A stretch of 64,000 nt of DNA from Nitrospira sp. (GTDB lineage Bacteria > Nitrospirota > Nitrospiria > Nitrospirales > Nitrospiraceae), in NCBI GenBank assembly GCA_030653545.1, contig JAURZE010000005.1, positions 220,495 to 284,494 on the forward strand, read 5' to 3'. Numbering within the stretch: the stretch's first letter is position 1; each line of letters begins with the position of its first letter. Both the position numbers and the translations under genes were made by a program. Positions 62,125 through 64,000 of the stretch are shown here, one piece after another. Below the pieces are notes generated by a model. The model saw only the letters and a program-made list of their open reading frames with translations. It was not told where the DNA came from and made no database searches.

Positions 62125-62588
62125 TGCGAGTTTGGACGTTGATTCTGGCGCTGGCAATCCCCGGTCTGGTGGCCGCTCAAGAAGCGCGCCCGCTGGCCGA
62201 GAACCCGCAAGCTGAGGCCCGGCTCAAGGCGCTCGCGGTCGAGTTGCGTTGCCTGGTCTGCCAGAACCAAACGTTGGCGGATTCCAATGCCCCGTTGGCT
62301 GAGGATCTGCGCCGGGAAGTGCGCGAGATGATCGCAAAGAACATGAGCGATCAGCAGATCATTGATTTCCTCGTGGAACGTTACGGCGACTTTGTTCTGT
62401 ACAGGCCGCCGTTACGGGTGACGACGACGCTGCTGTGGGTCGGACCATTTCTCCTGCTGGCCATCGGAGGGACGGCGTTGATCCTGGCCGTTCGGCGTAG
62501 GCAGAAGACCCTTCCTGAGGCGGTGGTGTCCGATGCCGACCACGCACGAGTGGAGCAATTGTTATCCGATGGAGCCAAACACCCATGA
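62121..62588 (+). CDS. ccmH: Cytochrome c maturation protein CcmH (CcmL type)
   Basis: A 155-residue membrane protein with a signal peptide. The Cys pair is in the family motif LRCLVCQNQTLADSNAPLA. The C-terminal helix at residues 100-123 anchors it. It accepts electrons from CcmG and presents apocytochrome to the lyase. ATGA overlaps join it to ccmG and ccmI. Confidence 0.95.
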   Translation: MMRVWTLILALAIPGLVAAQEARPLAENPQAEARLKALAVELRCLVCQNQTLADSNAPLAEDLRREVREMIAKNMSDQQIIDFLVERYGDFVLYRPPLRVTTTLLWVGPFLLLAIGGTALILAVRRRQKTLPEAVVSDADHARVEQLLSDGAKHP

Positions 62589-63865
62589 TTGTGACGTTTT
62601 GGCTCATTGCCGCCGGTTTGACGATCCTGATTCTCGGCTTCGTGCTGTGGCCCTTGCTGCGGGGGACAAGCACGCCGGCTTCCGGCGAACAGGAGAAGCG
62701 GCTGTCCGTGTATCGACAGCAGTTTGTTGAGTTGGCGCTGGATCACAAGAACGGCGTGTTGACCGATGAGCAATATCAGATTGCACGGCGGGAATTGGAC
62801 CGTCGTGTTCTCGATGAGACCGGCAGCGCTGAGCTCCCGGCAGCCGGATCCTCGCCCCAATTGAACAGCAAGACGGTGGCTGTGGCCCTCGCGGTATTGA
62901 TTCCCATCGTCAGCGTGGTTCTCTACGAAAAACTCGGCAGCCCATCGGCCCTCTCGCCTGCGGACTCTTCAGCGTCGGGCGAATCAGGGAACAGGGGGCG
63001 TGAACCGTTCTCGTTAAGCGAGATGGACGCGTTGACTGAGCGATTGAAGGCGAAGCTAGAACAGAATCCCGGCGACGGGGTGGGCTGGGCGTTGCTCGCC
63101 CGGGCCTATGTCGAGTTAGGGCGTCATCCGGAAGCGGTGCAGGTGTATGAAAAGGCGATACAACTGATTCCCAACGATGCTCAATTATTGGCGGATTATG
63201 CCGACGCTCTGGGAGTACTCAACGGGCGGAAGTTGGAGGGGCGTCCGGAAGCCTTGATTCAGCAGGCCCTCAAGGCCGATCCCCGCAACGTCAAGGCTCT
63301 GATGTTGGCCGGGACGGTTGCCTACAACCACAAAGAGTTTGGTCGCGCCGCTTCATACTGGGAAGAAGCGCGCGCCCATCTCCCTCCGGCGACGGATCCA
63401 GAGGCAATCCAAGAAATCATGGCCGGAATTGCCGAAGCGAGAGAACTCGCGGGTGGTCGCCAGGCAGCGACGGTTGTCACGCCATCAGCGCCGGCGAAAG
63501 TGACTGCGCCGGCTGGACCGTCCTTGGCTATCAGCGGACAGGTGACGATCTCCCCAGGCCTTGCGGCCAAGGGGGCATCGACCGACACGCTTTTTGTATT
63601 CGCCAAAGATATGAACGGCCCGCCGATGCCGGTGTCGATCGTGCGCGCGACGAGAAAAGATTTGCCGTTCACGTTTCGACTCGATGATTCGACCAGCCCC
63701 ATGCCGTCGAGAAAACTGTCCGACATGGGAACGGTCGTCATCGTGGCGCGTCTGTCGAAATCCGGCGAGGCCATGCCGAAGAGCGGCGATCTTCAGGGGA
63801 TGAGTGCGCCGATGAAACCCGGAGCCAGCGGCATCGCCATTGTCATCGATCAGGAAATCCCCTAG
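62585..63865 (+). CDS. ccmI: Cytochrome c maturation protein CcmI
   Basis: A 426-residue protein. Two N-terminal hydrophobic segments (residues 3-25 and about 98-115) frame a cytosolic loop. A TPR domain follows at residues 150-275 (NPGDGVGWALLARAYVELGR, PNDAQLLADYADAL), and the C-terminal beta-domain (ISGQVTISPGLAAKGASTDT) is like the CycH/CcmI C-terminal domain. It recruits apocytochromes. It is the last ccm gene; an IS630-type element begins directly after its stop. Confidence 0.94.
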   Translation: MIVTFWLIAAGLTILILGFVLWPLLRGTSTPASGEQEKRLSVYRQQFVELALDHKNGVLTDEQYQIARRELDRRVLDETGSAELPAAGSSPQLNSKTVAVALAVLIPIVSVVLYEKLGSPSALSPADSSASGESGNRGREPFSLSEMDALTERLKAKLEQNPGDGVGWALLARAYVELGRHPEAVQVYEKAIQLIPNDAQLLADYADALGVLNGRKLEGRPEALIQQALKADPRNVKALMLAGTVAYNHKEFGRAASYWEEARAHLPPATDPEAIQEIMAGIAEARELAGGRQAATVVTPSAPAKVTAPAGPSLAISGQVTISPGLAAKGASTDTLFVFAKDMNGPPMPVSIVRATRKDLPFTFRLDDSTSPMPSRKLSDMGTVVIVARLSKSGEAMPKSGDLQGMSAPMKPGASGIAIVIDQEIP

Positions 63866-64000
63866 TGTAGTGTCTCAGTAATATCTTTCCAATATTGGTT
63901 GGTTCTGGTATCGTCTGGGGTATGTGGAAACCAACCGACTCGTTGCCGATGACGGGAGAACAGAAACAGACGTTGGAGGCGTGGATGCGGGCGAAGACCA
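63866..64000 (+). mobile_element. IS630-type element, left end (continues beyond the window)
   Basis: Directly after the ccmI TAG, GTGTCTCAGTAATATC at about 63870-63885 resembles IS630 terminal repeats and follows a TA dinucleotide, the target used by this family. The transposase frame starts at 63922. The right end lies outside the window, so completeness cannot be judged. Confidence 0.55.
63922..64000 (+). CDS. IS630-family transposase, 5' part only
   Basis: The frame MWKPTDSLPMTGEQKQTLEA continues WMRAKT to the window edge. The LTxEQxxxLExWxRAxT pattern is the usual start of IS630 helix-turn-helix transposases. The rest lies outside the window. Confidence 0.6.
   Translation, partial: MWKPTDSLPMTGEQKQTLEAWMRAKT

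Overview
This is a GC-rich, gene-dense bacterial chromosome segment. The gene content suggests a Nitrospira-like chemolithotroph: a full System I cytochrome c maturation operon, several small c-type cytochromes and cupredoxins, many universal stress proteins (UspA-like) and CBS proteins, remnants of a formate dehydrogenase and formate channel, and a squalene/phytoene synthase. No 16S rRNA or nitrite oxidoreductase lies in the window, so the genus is inferred, not shown.

Positions 1-21,700 are a stress and dormancy neighbourhood. It holds two CBS-domain proteins, an L,D-transpeptidase, the pncA-pncB nicotinamide salvage pair, a Lon-like AAA protease paired with a ribosome hibernation factor fused to a cold-shock domain, an APH-like phosphotransferase, a CysC kinase, a hydrolase, zinc-ribbon proteins, a pentapeptide-repeat protein and four universal stress proteins. 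Inside it, 17,438-19,819 is the wreck of a formate utilisation locus. A NuoE/FdsG-like start is fused by a large deletion to the C-terminal part of a molybdopterin formate dehydrogenase, which carries further stops and a frameshift. It is followed by a frameshifted focA.

Positions 21,700-26,011 encode a signalling cluster on the minus strand: HPt, hybrid histidine kinase, GGDEF response regulator and Cys-rich response regulator. Positions 26,100-40,980 are mostly housekeeping: YqeY, MFS transporter, GPx, HtpX, squalene/phytoene synthase, a block of Fe-S and Cys-rich proteins, alanine dehydrogenase, tRNA-Pro, acylphosphatase, an RpoS-like sigma factor, apt, a DksA/TraR protein, queC, a cytochrome c and an SPFH lipoprotein. 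Two genes here (apt and the squalene/phytoene synthase) appear to lack a canonical start codon where homology needs one. The MFS gene begins at a pentanucleotide tandem repeat.

Positions 41,000-43,406 are accessory: a lower-GC DUF3800 gene, a 41-codon TolC-like C-terminal remnant and a complete IS5-type element with a CTAA target duplication. From 43,418 to 56,548 come a DUF3365 haem protein, an HDOD protein, a DUF72 protein, malQ, an NtrC-type two-component pair, a RAM-domain protein, a proline-rich protein with a DpnII/MboI-like nuclease fold that has lost key acidic residues, tRNA-Arg and a DUF4832-like lipoprotein. Positions 56,882-63,865 are ccmABCDEFGHI, nearly every junction overlapping or tight. 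The window ends in an IS630-type element that starts right after the ccmI stop codon.
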